Part shown: one piece after another, positions 1 through 11,233 of the stretch
Numbering within the stretch: the first letter of the stretch is position 1
How the letters are laid out: every line of letters starts with the position of its first letter
NCBI GenBank assembly: GCA_017562135.1
Contig: QEYB01000448.1
Span: forward strand, 1,116,001-1,180,000
Direction of reading: 5' to 3'
Source of the DNA: Dipylidium caninum
Taxonomy: Eukaryota > Platyhelminthes > Cestoda > Cyclophyllidea > Dipylidiidae
DNA length: 64,000 bases
Program-made: the position numbers and the translations under genes
Notes under the pieces: model-generated
The model's input: only the letters and a program-made list of their open reading frames with translations
What the model was told of the DNA's origin: nothing
Database searches by the model: none

Positions 1-779
1 CGCTAACCTGTATGGTGAATAACAACCTGAAAAAAATGGAATTTTGAGGAGAGATCTGGGAAGAAGTGTGTGAGGAAAGAGGATACTTCATCCTGTTGAG
101 AGTGATGTTGCGTGTGGACGAGAAAAATTCACTCACCAGCGCAGTAGTTGGACCTATAGTTTAAGGAGAGAAGCGACAGAGGACCAGAAGTAGGTAAATT
201 ATAAAATAATGAGAGGTGAGCCAAAGTCATTTAATTTGCACTGAGATAAAATACTTACAAGGGGAAGTGCGAACCCACCATTCTACGAGGTCTACAATCT
301 GTAAATTGCGGTAATTGAAACGATTCACCACGCAGACTTGAGTACTCGTGGATGAACCCAGTTAGTGTGTATTCCCTCCGCCCACCCACACCGGCGTGCA
401 CAAGGACACTTCCGCCAGCGCCAGGTCGAATGCCTCGCGCGGGCGCTGAGGTTGTTGCAGGCAAGATGGAGGACAAAGATCCACGAAGAAATGGGGCGAA
501 GTTGGTGCTGTGCCCCCCCCCCTCGCTCCCCCCTCCTCGAGCCCGAGTCATGCGCAATGAGGGGAACGAACCGGAGGAAAAGAGGCGGTAGGAAGTTGAT
601 CGGACCCATCAAAATTTCAAAAGCACCTCTTTACGACCTAAACACTGCTGCTCAGAAGTCAGTTGTACTCTGCGTGCTTGTCTTACGCCTCGACCTTTCA
701 GATGTAGAGGGCGAGACATGAGAAGGCTCTTGAGAAGAGTGCATTGGGAGGGTGGGCGGGAGGTGGAAGGTGGAGGCGG

Positions 780-990
780 AGGGGAACGGGATGGGGAAGA
801 GGACTCACTCATGTTGGTGGTGGTAGCGTGTGCAGATGAATGAGGTCCTTGCAGAGGTGCGGAGAAGAGATGAGAAGAAGTTAGGCTCTGGCGACCCCTG
901 ATTGGCTCCATGTCGAGCAATGGTGCCACACGCGATGCGTTGGTGCTTCGATCAGCCTCCAACCGAAGTCGACTTCTACCGACAGGGCCG
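780..990 (-). repeat. Dispersed repeat, copy A (inverted relative to copy B)
   Basis: Read on the minus strand, this interval closely matches plus-strand 3400-3600. Both contain the sequence GGAGGCTGAT, then a segment reading CGTGTGGCA, then GAGCCAATCAGG, and later TTCATCTGCACACGCTACC. I estimate about 80 percent identity by eye over roughly 200 bases. The similarity fades where each copy runs into its own cytosine-rich simple repeat. There is no coding capacity of its own. It is probably a non-autonomous repetitive element or the product of a local inverted duplication. Confidence 0.65.
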
Positions 991-3180
991 AGAAGTGGTG
1001 GCGAGCTGTGTAAACGCTATCGGCAGAGTGTTCTTGTTCACAAGATCCACACGCGCTGATGCAATAAGTTACTTCAAAATAGTAAAGTTGAGCATTCGCT
1101 ATTAAACCTAAATCTTGTTATAATGCGTCTTCCCCGCACGTTATATCAAGGATTTAGGGACAACATCCTCGTTTATAAGGGGAACACGCTATCTACCACT
1201 TATTTTGAGTTTTTTACCAGTTATCTGGACATAATTTGCACGAACACGGATGGGAATTTTGAAATTTGACTTTCCGTCCAATAGGACATAGCGGGAGTCT
1301 ACGGAATACCGGTGATGCCACGGTCAGTGTCCAAATAAAATCGTGTGCTACCGGTGGGACACGAAGGTGTGCCACACTTAAAGTCAACACTTCAAATTTC
1401 GATGGTAAATGAACTTCGTCGCCCGCAGTCGGGCGCGAGGAGCTCAGCACGATGTCGAACGTTTTTCAAGGAAGGTCGCTTGAAGGCATCATTACGAGGC
1501 AAGACTAGAATAATTGCGCAAACAAAATCACACGAACCATTGCACAAAATCCCTAAATTCTAACACTCAAGGGGGTCTCCATTAAAGGGATTCATGGATC
1601 CAACTTGATTGTGGGAAATACTCGGAAAAGGTGTTTCCCTCTGAGCATTGGCCACTTTGATCCCAAGTTTAGATAGCTAAATAATAAGCAGGTTAAACAA
1701 TGAGTGCGTTTCCAACTCAAACAATTAAAGTAAGGCGATAGGCGGCGTGGTTAAAAGGTATCAACATCCACCATTTAAGAAAATTGGCGTGAAGGAGAAC
1801 TAAAGCCATTTGGAACTTAGCCGAAAGGAGATGGCGAAATGGATTTACAAAGGAGAGAAGCTGCGAGAAACATTGCGTGCACCGCACGTCGGTATGAGAC
1901 GAAGGAGGGGGAGGCGCAATCTCGGCTTACGCACACCAGTAATGGGTTATTACATAAAAGGAAATTCTACAAATAAACAAGGGATGTCTGTAACCAACGC
2001 TGATTGACAAGGCATGATTGGCAGCAGACCTTTTATTAGTCACCTCATTTCCTCATTGTTGATGGTGGGAGGAGAAGGTGACGCAAGAACGAAAGGAGCA
2101 GGAGAAGTGGAGGCGAGAGGGGGAAAGTATGTGTCACCCCAGCACCCCGTGATCACACACCTCACTTCCAACACACCACACACAACATCCGACTTTTTCT
2201 CTCTCTCTCTCTCCACCATACACACTGCTTCGCCATGGCAGCCCTCACTGCCATCCAGAGCTTCTTCCAAACTGCTTTCGTTCACTTCTCTCCCCCTCGA
2301 TGGATACTCAGCCTTCTTGTGAACTGTCATCTACCCCGTCTCTGCCTCCGTGCAATTCAGAGGTGGGAAGGCGATCCCACAAAGACACTCCATCTCATCA
2401 CTGCCATCACCTCAGTCGGTCGAGGTGAGAAATGTCCTGCCTCTAAGTGGTGGCTCCTGCTCCACTAAGTAAACCACCAGTCGCCGGTGCTCACACATAC
2501 ATACTCGTCCAGACACGACTGCACGAAATGCGTGAGTTCAGTGCCACCGTGCAGCCCCATTGGGACAGCCCTCTAACTCGGTCCAGTCGCCCCCTCAACA
2601 TGATTCGATGCAGTCCTCGAACATGTCGGCGCAGAAGACCTCCATGCTACGCTGGTTGTCTCATGTCGGTGGTGTGGCGTGTGTGTGGATGCGGTGTCGA
2701 GTGGTGGAAATGGCCTTCTCCATCCACCCTCTGCCTCGCTCGTCTGTGCTGCACTTCGCAACGTGAATTACCATCAGTGAGGAGGCCTTTCTCAGTAGTC
2801 TGCAATGGCGAACCGTGAGGAGTAGTGAGGAGACATGCAAGACGACGAGATTGTCGCATTGAGGAGGAAGTGTTGTTGTGTACCCACGCTTCTCTGTGTA
2901 AGGCGCCCTCCATGCTTCACGTGCCCCCGTCCGCTGCTCAGTCAGTGGGATGTTGTGACAGGACGAAATCGCGTTTAACTACCCCCGCGTCCTTTTTGTC
3001 AGGTAGGTGTGTATGTGTGACGGTGGGCAAGCTTGTTTTGTCAGGAGAAATTGCGACTAACCGAGCAGGAGGTTGGGACATTAAACGTTCGTGAGATTGG
3101 GCACTGTGAGCACAGTCGTCAGACAAGCGTTGTGTGTCTACTCACACGAGGTGTTACTCGGCGATCGTTTGACCCCACCA

Positions 3181-3284
3181 AAGGGGGGGAGGATGAGGAG
3201 GAAGAGGAAGGGGAGAAGAGGGAGGAGAAGGAGGAGGAGGAGGAGGAGGAGGAGGAGGAGGAAGAAGAGGAAGAGGAGCACTAT
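3181..3284. repeat. GGA/GAA purine microsatellite
   Basis: An almost uninterrupted purine tract of GGA, GAA and AGG triplets, about 100 bases long, begins with a run of seven G. It generates artificial poly-Glu and poly-Arg (plus) and poly-Leu/Pro (minus) open frames. It lies 64 bases upstream of a TCC-rich tract of opposite strand composition (3348-3398), so the two can pair as an imperfect hairpin. Confidence 0.9.
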
Positions 3285-3347
3285 TAGGATGAAGTGCACA
3301 TATGCACGATGTCGTCCAGGGCAGCATTTGGTCAATGGGCTTACACT

Positions 3348-3398
3348 CGTCCTCCTCGTCCTCCTCGTCCTCTCCTCCTCCTCCTCCTCCTCCTACTC
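3348..3398. repeat. TCC/TCG pyrimidine microsatellite
   Basis: This is a tract of CCTCCTCGT and TCC units on the plus strand, complementary in composition to the purine tract just upstream. The same CCTCCTCGT motif recurs as a much longer array at 9991-10170. It is non-coding; the poly-Ser and poly-Leu translations are compositional. Confidence 0.85.
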
Positions 3399-3399
3399 T

Positions 3400-3600
3400 T
3401 TCGCAGAAATCGACTTGGGTGGAGGCTGATTGAAGCACTGATGCATCACGTGTGGCAACATCGCTTGACAACGAGCCAATCAGGAGTCGTGAGTGCCAAA
3501 TCTCCTTCTCTCCTCTCTTTCTGCTCCCCTCACCTCTGCACAGACTTCATTCATCTGCACACGCTACCACCTCCAACATGTGTGAGTTGCCTCCCATCCC
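3400..3600 (+). repeat. Dispersed repeat, copy B
   Basis: This is the plus-strand partner of the minus-strand copy at 780-990. Shared blocks include GGTGGAGGCTGAT with the downstream CACGTGTGGCAAC, GAGCCAATCAGGAGTC, and the block ending TCTGCACACGCTACCACC. It begins right after a TCC microsatellite and ends in a CCCGTC/CCCCAT-rich array. The two copies are about 2.4 kb apart in inverted orientation. Confidence 0.65.
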
Positions 3601-3775
3601 CGTCCCCATCCCCGTCCCATCCCGTCTCCATCCCCGTCCCGTCGCCGTCCCCGTCTCACTCTCCTCCGTCTCTACTCTCCACCTCAACTCTCCACCACAA
3701 CTCTCCACCTCTGCTCTGCGCCTCGCTCCTCGTTCCTCGTTCCTCATTCTCATTCCTCATTCTCATTCCTCGCTC
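3596..3775 (+). repeat. CCCGTC/CCCCAT and TTCCTCAT low-complexity arrays
   Basis: Imperfect tandem copies of CCCGTCCCCAT-like units run from about 3596 to 3655. TTCCTCG/TTCTCAT units follow from about 3706 to 3775. There is no coding evidence. The arrays extend the 3' side of repeat copy B and may belong to that element. Confidence 0.7.
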
Positions 3776-3951
3776 CGCCTACCCACACTGACAGTTCACT
3801 CGTCGTCTGCAGAGCCTTCCTTGTGGCACCGCCAACAATTCAAAAGTCGTGGCATATTGGGAGTAGACAGAGAACTCCTGACATGAGGGGAGTTCTGATG
3901 GAGGGAGAGGAGGGAGGATGTAAGAGCGGTGTGTGGGAAAGAGAGAGTGTG

Positions 3952-4041
3952 GAGGAGGAGGAGGAGGACGAGGACGAGGAGGACGACGACGAGGAGGAGG
4001 AGTAGAAGGAGAAGGAGAAGGAGAAGGAGAAGGAGGAAGAG
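3952..4041. repeat. GAG/GAC and AGAAGG microsatellite
   Basis: A compound purine-rich array runs GAGGAG, then GAGGAC, then GAGAAG units. It encodes only low-complexity acidic or basic strings and is the source of overlapping artificial open frames on both strands. Confidence 0.9.
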
Positions 4042-5605
4042 TTGGTGTGCACATGAAATGCCACACGAGTGTTTTTCTCTGAAGTGTGCACCAATTGTCT
4101 GCGCATCTCTTTTCAGATTGCCCACCCCGAAATATGTGGTGCCGGTGTTGCCTTCGTGAGTCCTCCATTCTCCCACTGCCTTAACATTCACCCTTCACCT
4201 CGCCCTCCCTTCCTCTCCTCTCCATTCCACTCCACTTCACTCCACTCCACGCCACCTCTTTTGTGCCCCTCGTTCAGTCTTCCTTGCAAGCCCCTGAAAC
4301 ACACCCCTCCCGACACCTGTGCAAATGGCTGCAAGTAAAGAGCTGGTGCGAAGCCACCTTGCCCACCCGCCTCTCATGCCCATCTGAGGCACTGCTTTTT
4401 GTCGCATTTAGCACCGTCGTCTACTACGGTAAGTGACGCCCAACGCGCTCTCAAACACGCCTCAGTGCGAGGTGTGTGGAGCGCTTTGCTGCCTGTCCGA
4501 AGCATTGCCACATTGGAGGATGTGTAAGAGAGGAGGTGTTTATTTCCACACCCTAGTTCCCTACCCCTCGTACTGGTGAGTTGTGTGTTGTGTGTTGTGG
4601 TTTGTGTGTTCAGGGGAAGGGGGGGGGAGGCATTTTCCTCCCACATGGGAAGTCATCTGCCCCGTCTCCTCACGCACCTCTCACTCCTCTCGACTGGCTC
4701 ACGTTGCCTCCTCACTCGACTCGGTTTCATGCCTCTCCACGCCAGCTCACACACGGACAGAGGCGTGGGTTGCTTGTCCACTGTGCTGACTGCCTTAACA
4801 CTGTGTTTCCGTCTTTTAGGCCACCTCGTCCTTATCCGGGTGAGTTGTAGAGAGCTTGCGATGAGCCAGTTTGCATGTCTGCTGCACGACGGTGTGGTGA
4901 AGGTCTCCAACCCCCTTTCCCGAGTGCAGCGGACGTAGTGGGAGCTGAGACAGGTTGTAGTGTAGTATAGTGTTGTGTGGTGGATTTGGTCAGTTTGGTT
5001 GTCAAATTCTCTGCAGTGACTAGTTACTTTCTTGGTTTACAAAAACGCCTTTTTCCAGGCTCATGTACGCTTTCCCTGTTCATGTCGTCTGTACCTTTTT
5101 CACCTTTTCGTCTTAACAATCGTCTTTTTAAATTCCATTGCTTGTCTCCATTCCAATTTGCGGCTAATTAATTGCTTTTATTTATTTCAGATCGCCTTAA
5201 CTTCGATCGCGGCAAGTCTCAATTCCGTTATCTTTTTTTAAAATAGCCTGAAATCCAACGCCTTTATTTTTCTTAGGTTTACCTGTTGGCAGTGTTGCAG
5301 TAGGCATAACAACGGTGCCTAATCGGCCTATTCTCATTTAGATGACGTAATCAACAGACCGTCGGTGAGGCGCTATGATGAAAATGGCCGAGAAATTGGA
5401 GTCCCAATGTTTGACCTCAGCGAATGTTCTCTTCGTCCTTCCCCCACCACATCACCGCGTCCCCGTTATTCTGTTACGGTCGTTTCCACAATCTGTTTTC
5501 ATGACTCCATTTCGAAAACGAGCGTTACAATTTGGCACAGGGCCTTATGAGGGTGGGATATATTCACGGCTAATTCACGAGACATTTTACGATTAATGGG
5601 ATCTT

Positions 5606-5641
5606 CTCATTCTCCTCCTGGCTACACTAGAGGAGAATGAG
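5606..5641. repeat. Perfect 12-bp inverted repeat (hairpin)
   Basis: CTCATTCTCCTC at 5606-5617 is followed by a 12-nt loop and its exact reverse complement GAGGAGAATGAG at 5630-5641. No thymidine run follows and no gene is adjacent. It could form a cruciform, or a short structured RNA if transcribed, but could also be a chance product of the purine/pyrimidine-rich neighbourhood. Confidence 0.7.
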
Positions 5642-8598
5642 GAGTTTGTGGCTAATAACCTGACTAGGTAAGAGGAGAAAAAAAATGTCGTTTCGAAGAT
5701 GCTCTGGTTGAAAGTAAGAGCTCTGATGTCCCAGCGGTGTGTGTCGGGGCGTGTGTCGAAAGTTTGAGTGTGAGAACATGAAGGTGCTGAGGCTACGCCT
5801 AATCTCCCCTCGCCATTGCCTCCCTTCACCTCCCCCTCCGTTTTCCGACCTTTCGTCACCTCGTGGAAATTCTGGTGTCAGTCATCGCTCTTTATTTGTC
5901 CTAAAACGCCTTGTTTAATGCCTATTGTTGGTGTGCGTAAGCGGAGGTCGCACCTTCCTCTCCTTCATCAGTCTCTTTTACTCCGAAAAGTGCCTTTCTC
6001 TTCCCCCCCTTCCACTAAAACCCTACGTGGCCTCGTACCCTACTTAGACGCTTTTTTCAACTAATTTCGGCGTGCTTCCATCGCTTAACTGGGCAGTTAA
6101 ACATAGGACTCTAATGAGCTAAAAAGTGCCTTAAAACAAATCATGCAGGCCTGGGTGAAGAATTTGGGTTTTCAGTGCCCGCACCATCTAGGGGAACTTG
6201 TTAGGTTGACCGCTGTTTGGCGACTTGAAAGGAGTCAGCACTTAGAGCCGCGCTTTGGCCCCCAATGAGTGTCGAGCCGATTGGCCTCAGTGAAGGTTCG
6301 CCGCCGATTTGTGCTTCATTTACGCGATTTTTCCCTAGTAAAGTCTACATTTTTGTGGGCTCTTGTCTGAAGCCTTCCATTCCACCAATTTATTCGTGAA
6401 ATCAGTCTTCATCGTTGATGAAATAGGGAGAAAACTACTTGGATAGCTCCTCAGCGAGTGTCCAAATTTCCTTATCTTCTGCCGTTAGCATGAAGTCCGC
6501 CAGTTGGCCAACAAAGGATTAGGAGGAGATGTTGTGGTTGTATCCCCAGCTGTTGCTTCGAACGGACCTCGATCCACCTGCCAGATTTAGGGATTCTATC
6601 CTTCCCCTCCGATTTGTCGCAAAACTCTTAGTATGAAGCGCTCAACTCCTGCGCACACTATTCCTTTACATTTTCAAACAGATGAGTTGTTTCGTTTCAG
6701 CATGTACAATATTGGAGATGCTCGTATTTTAGCTGACTGTTTGAGTTGCCTCAAGCTCCCCCTTGATTCATTCGCCCCTGTCACGGTGGTATTTTTTTCT
6801 GCTCCATCAATTTTACACTCAAAGGGGACCTCAAAACTAAAATGTGTCTTAAAAGGTTCAACACTTTCGGAATGAGTTCGTTAGGACAAAGTTGTATTGC
6901 CTAACTCTTTCATTATCGAAAGGAGCACGTGCTTCTTCATTTACGGTGAGAGGATTTATGGAAATAACCTGTACTACAAGCCAACTTTACACTTTCTACC
7001 CCTGATTGAAAAATGGTACCTGATGTTTTGGTGTTCCTTCGCCTTCTGAGGTGATCAGACAGACGGAGTCACAACACCTCCACCCTCGTCTGTTATTCCC
7101 TTTAATTTAGGACGGAGATCGGTAAACAGCCCTCTGGCAGAAAGGAAATGATGAATAATTACTACTTCCCGGAGGCATTGTCATAATTCGTATTTACTTA
7201 ATTAATTTGATTTTGTGCTACTGAATCCACATAAGTAGAACCTAATCAGTGTAAAGACAGGAATTAACAGAAATAATCATTTTGCCTCCTGTCGTTTTCA
7301 CAGAGATGAAATAAAGTTGAACAAACGAGAACGAGTATACGCATTTTCGGGGCGACAGTGTCGGGAAATCCCCGTAGTTCGGTTCTCCCTTGTCATTCCG
7401 CGAAAAGTCTTCCACAAATGCGAATTCACCATCTCGGCGGTAATTAAATTAACTTTCCGCGACTCCTCTTTGTCACCAAAAAATTCTCCCAACAATGTTG
7501 TTCAGGCCGCATTGTAATTATGATTTGTGCTATTTCAATAGGTCTTTCGAGATTATTTCTTGTGGTGAAATTTACCCTCTGCAAATCAAAGAAATAAACT
7601 CACAAAAAGGGAGGTTTACAAGCGTTGGTGGGACAAATTGGATCCAGTCGAGCATTTTTTCGCCTTCTTGGCGTTGGTTTTCACTTCACCAAAGCGGTAG
7701 CAACCTTCCACTTAACTGTGGCGCTAACATGCAACTGGCGGAAGCGCTGATCCTCGTTGGGAGGCCTTCCAACTCATCCTCGCCCCTTTCTCCCGTTCTA
7801 GCAACCAACTTGCCACTTTGAAATAACGCATGACGTCGAGATTGCCACTTAGGTCGTCTTATTTGGTCTTTTTTCAGTAGCCTTTCCTTTCGTTTTTTCC
7901 CTATTTTCTGGTTTACTTTGGTAGTGAGGTTAGTTTTTGTGAATACGAACTACTTAATGCATTAAATGGAAGTTTAAGGAAGTTTTGCGATTCAGCCAAA
8001 TAGTTGGGCTTGATGAAATAAGACATTCTTTAACTTACCAATTTTGTAACTGTAGAAAGACCAAATTAAGAGACCACTTAGGGGGATGGCAACTAAGAGA
8101 TTTCGAATTTTGTCGACAGATGGATTTCATGCTTCCTTATGTTCTTTTAGCGTGTTCAATGCACCTAAGACTTGCTTACATTTTTTCTTCTAGTTTGAAC
8201 TTCTCCCTTTCATGTAGTAAGCATACCTTTCAGATGTGCAGTTTTGTTTTTATCCCACTTTAAAAATTGACGAATAAGACGTGCACACCAGACCCGTTTT
8301 ACAGTATTATTTCCGAAAAAGGCGAGAAGACATCGCGGGAAAAAAAGAAGTTACATGGCGGAGGTGGCAACGAAGCCTTGAAAGAAAGGCAGCGTCGCTA
8401 AAATTGATTTGCCAGATTTCGTTTTGGAGCTGTTTCATCGGAGAATGTTCACCGATCTGATCGGCCGTCCAGTCGAAGTCGGTGAGATCGTCAGGGCACA
8501 TTATGTCGCCGAGAAGCTCGTTTGCGAATTTAGTATGCAAAAGGCTTGGCTACTTTAGAAAACTCAATCTTTGAAGCCTTCACCACCTTGAGGAGATT

Positions 8599-9243
8599 CA
8601 TTTGGCACAACGGATTGCCAGCATCGGCCATTTGTTGCATCTGGAACGAAAGGAAGCTGATCCATTTCTGAGTGGGCTAATTACTGGCGACTAAAAGGGG
8701 ATAGTTTAGAACAATGCTGGTCGAACGACATCAAAAGCAGGTTTTCACAAAAAGGAGACTTTGCTGCCAGCATGGAAGGTTAACAGAGGAATTCGACACT
8801 TTGAACTTTCACCAAACAGCCAAACGGTCAAACCAAACGTGTAGGTTCACCAACTCGCCAAACTCAGCGGTGCAATTCGAGCGATGCGGCCAGAAGTGGC
8901 AAATCGTAGCGGCGTGGATGTCCAACATGATAATGCAAAGCGCCACATGTCTTTGGTCAATGCTAAAAAGTTGTTTGATCGGAGCTGGGATGCGTTGACA
9001 CCTCCGCCGTGTAGTCCTGGCTTTGCGCCTTCACACCGCCATTTATTTCCCTGTTCCATGCAGAAATCCTTAAGCAGTGAAATGTTTAATGACGCTGATA
9101 GTGTCAATCCACACTTAATTCAGTTTTATGAAAGTAACAATCAGACATTTTATAGAAGTGGAATTGAGACGCTGTCTGAAAGTCGGCTAAAGGTCATCAA
9201 CAAAAAACAAACAAACCGATGGAAACAGGCCGTGTCTGGTTGA
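8599..9243 (+). pseudogene. Mariner transposase relic (3' two thirds)
   Basis: One reading frame gives a recognisable Tc1/mariner-family mariner transposase, broken by three in-frame stops near 8689-8706 and 8842. Visible landmarks are a DPFL-like block, TGD (first catalytic Asp; the following EKW is lost), TTSKAGFHKKE, the conserved VANRSGVDVQHDN block with the second catalytic Asp, then SPGFAPSH where active mariners have SPDLAPSD. The third catalytic Asp of the DD34D triad is therefore replaced by His. The frame ends in FYRSGIETLSE. The N-terminal DNA-binding part is unrecognisable or missing. It is an inactive fossil; its family is secure, its lineage is not. Confidence 0.85.
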
Positions 9244-9304
9244 TTAAAGTTGCATCTTTCAGCAAACAGTGTGAATTTTCATTTTTACCTAAAATCCGCC
9301 ATCA

Positions 9305-9321
9305 TTTAGTTGTCAACCTAA
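9305..9321 (+). repeat. Probable mariner 3' terminal inverted repeat
   Basis: TTTAGTTGTCAACCTAA lies 61 bases after the transposase stop. Its end matches the usual outer mariner repeat end (TTAGGTTG read inward on the other strand). I did not find a convincing partner upstream of the relic, so the 5' end is probably lost or diverged. Confidence 0.45.
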
Positions 9322-9990
9322 TGAAATACGTCCAGACAGCTTTTGCGCTTCCAAGAGGCGTTTAAGAGTGTCGCAGACTCTGGGGAGAGTATCAAACAGA
9401 CAAATTTTAAAACGCTTCCTTTCGGAGATGCTTCCAGCAACCGTAGCCACAACCCTCTAAGACGTCAACTTGGCGTTGTACCGACTGACTCAACCCTTTT
9501 GGGGATTTTGCAGCTTCTCACTAAGAACACCTTGGCCAGAATTTAGTTGGGGATCACCACGGCCCTGGCAGAATCAAATTCTTTCCTCAATAATGGATCA
9601 GAAGTGAGTAGAATTGACACCACTTTAATGCGTTTAAGAAAAAACGGAAATAAAGAACAGCTCGTTTCAAGGGTAGTGAGATTTTACAGCGGAAATGAAA
9701 GCGAAAAATGTGGAAATATGAAGGAAAATTCTGCAATGAGGGCACATTTCCAACTCTCCTTTGGATGAGTCGGCTTTTCGCGAATCAAGTCAAAAATTTT
9801 TATTTATGCACGGGAAAAACTGCGTTGGCATCTGAGGAACAGCCCCCTGTAAATGAGTCAGAAGTGAAGTTCGCAGGTCCTTTGTGCCACCTTATAAGTG
9901 CTTCCGGCCTCGATTATCATTGTGACCTTCCGCAGTCCTTTTCCGGACAGTAGGATTCACCAACTCCACCACTTCAGACAGACGTCCCAC

Positions 9991-10170
9991 TCCTCCTCCT
10001 CCTCCTCCTCCTCCTCGTCCTCCTCTCCTCCTCGTCCTCCTCGTCCTCCTCGTCCTCCTCGTCCTCCTCGTCCTCCTCGTCCTCCTCGTCCTCCTCGTCC
10101 TCCTCGTCCTCCTCGTCCTCCTCGTCCTCCTCGTCCTCCTCGTCCTCCTCGTCCTCCTCGTCCTCCTCGT
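9991..10170 (+). repeat. CCTCCTCGT minisatellite (9-bp unit)
   Basis: A TCC run about 25 bases long passes into about 15 near-perfect 9-bp units (CCTCCTCGT). Because the unit is a multiple of three, all frames stay open and encode Pro-Pro-Arg or Gly-Gly-Arg arrays. Nothing flanking the array extends these frames into recognisable protein, so I do not call a gene. Confidence 0.9.
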
Positions 10171-11110
10171 GACGACACTCGTTCTCACCTCAGCCGCACC
10201 CATTGTTGGGACATGCATGGGGCGGCTCGCAGTCTCGGGGCCCCGAAAGTGGTTCGAAAGAAGAACCGCCATTCATTCTCACATGGACATGTTGGAGAAT
10301 GGATGTTGAACGGCAATACACTTCGAACCGAGATCTTTTTCATGCTCCAAGTTCGTCATCTCGAGAATTTGGCTAAATGAAGTTAAATCGAGCCGAAGTT
10401 GTAGTTCCAGTAGAAAATAAGGAGACCTTCTTCTCAAGAATTGTTACTTGAAAGTAGAAACCGGTCGTTTACTTTAAAACTTATCGCAGTCATTTAGTAC
10501 TAGAAAGCGAATTTGTAAACAAGGCATTCTTCTGTTTTATTCTTTTCCAAAAACAACACAAAATGTCAGGATTAAGTATTTACAAGGGGAAGTGGGAAAT
10601 CAGGCACCCACGTGGTGCCGCAGTCACCACTGCGGCTATTGTTTTCTCTGAGAGGACGACTTTTAGTAAACAGACACGACGGTGTCACGTTTCTATTTTC
10701 ACCAAAGTCCACCTATGCATTCAACAGGGCTGAAAGAAAGCTCCCCTGCAAGGTGCGGTCGCTGGCAAACGAATTTCCTCCTCCACCGCACCGGTTTTAA
10801 TTCGGGCGCACGGAGAGTCTACCGGAACGTTATGTCCATCTTTGGATTAAAACCCTAAACACTTATATATTGTTAATAAGATTTATAAAAACTTATATAT
10901 GCCTTCTTACCAGCGTGAGGGCAATGCATATATCTCATTTCGGAACAATGTTGCATTTTGTTTGACGCGAAAATATTAACTAGTACTTGTCTAATACCTC
11001 CTCCATTTCTGTATATTTTTCACTTCGAAAAAAGTTTGTACGGACAAACTTGTACAATTTTTGACAAGATTTTTTTCCAGTTGTGCAAAAGCCATCATGT
11101 GGTCTGGTAA

Positions 11111-11157
11111 CACCACCACCACCATCATCATCATCATCATGCAGCAGCAGCAGCAGG
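11111..11157 (+). repeat. Compound CAC-CAT-CAG trinucleotide microsatellite
   Basis: Three adjacent triplet arrays (about 4 CAC, 6 CAT, 5 CAG) lie in gene-free DNA, about 80 bases from the 3' end of the minus-strand mariner relic. Confidence 0.9.
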
Positions 11158-11233
11158 ATGCAGTGGCGTCTTCTCTTCACTTGAACATTCTCGCCCTCTT
11201 TCCATCCCCTGCTGTCTTTAAATCATCCATTTG

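Larger units (their letters stand above)
1..8420. other. Gene-poor, repeat-rich flank
   Basis: I see no reading frame with splice sites, codon structure or family resemblance in this stretch. About 2.0-4.3 kb is very rich in simple sequence and low-complexity translation (poly-Pro, poly-Ser, poly-Glu), so its long open frames are compositional. From 4.3 to 8.4 kb the sequence is of mixed composition without recognised features, apart from a perfect hairpin near 5.6 kb. Repeats worth naming are listed separately. It could hold regulatory DNA or unrecognised decayed transposons. Confidence 0.5.

Noticed and set aside
3033..3471. ORFs with poly-Glu, poly-Arg or poly-Leu
   Set aside because: They are translations of purine and pyrimidine microsatellites, open in several frames at once.
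3779..4191. Poly-Ser and poly-Leu ORFs on the minus strand
   Set aside because: Same cause: a GAG/AGAAGG array at 3952-4041.
9898..10380. Long overlapping ORFs on both strands rich in Pro-Arg or Gly-Arg
   Set aside because: Openness is explained by a 9-bp tandem repeat; flanking translation shows no domain or splice structure.
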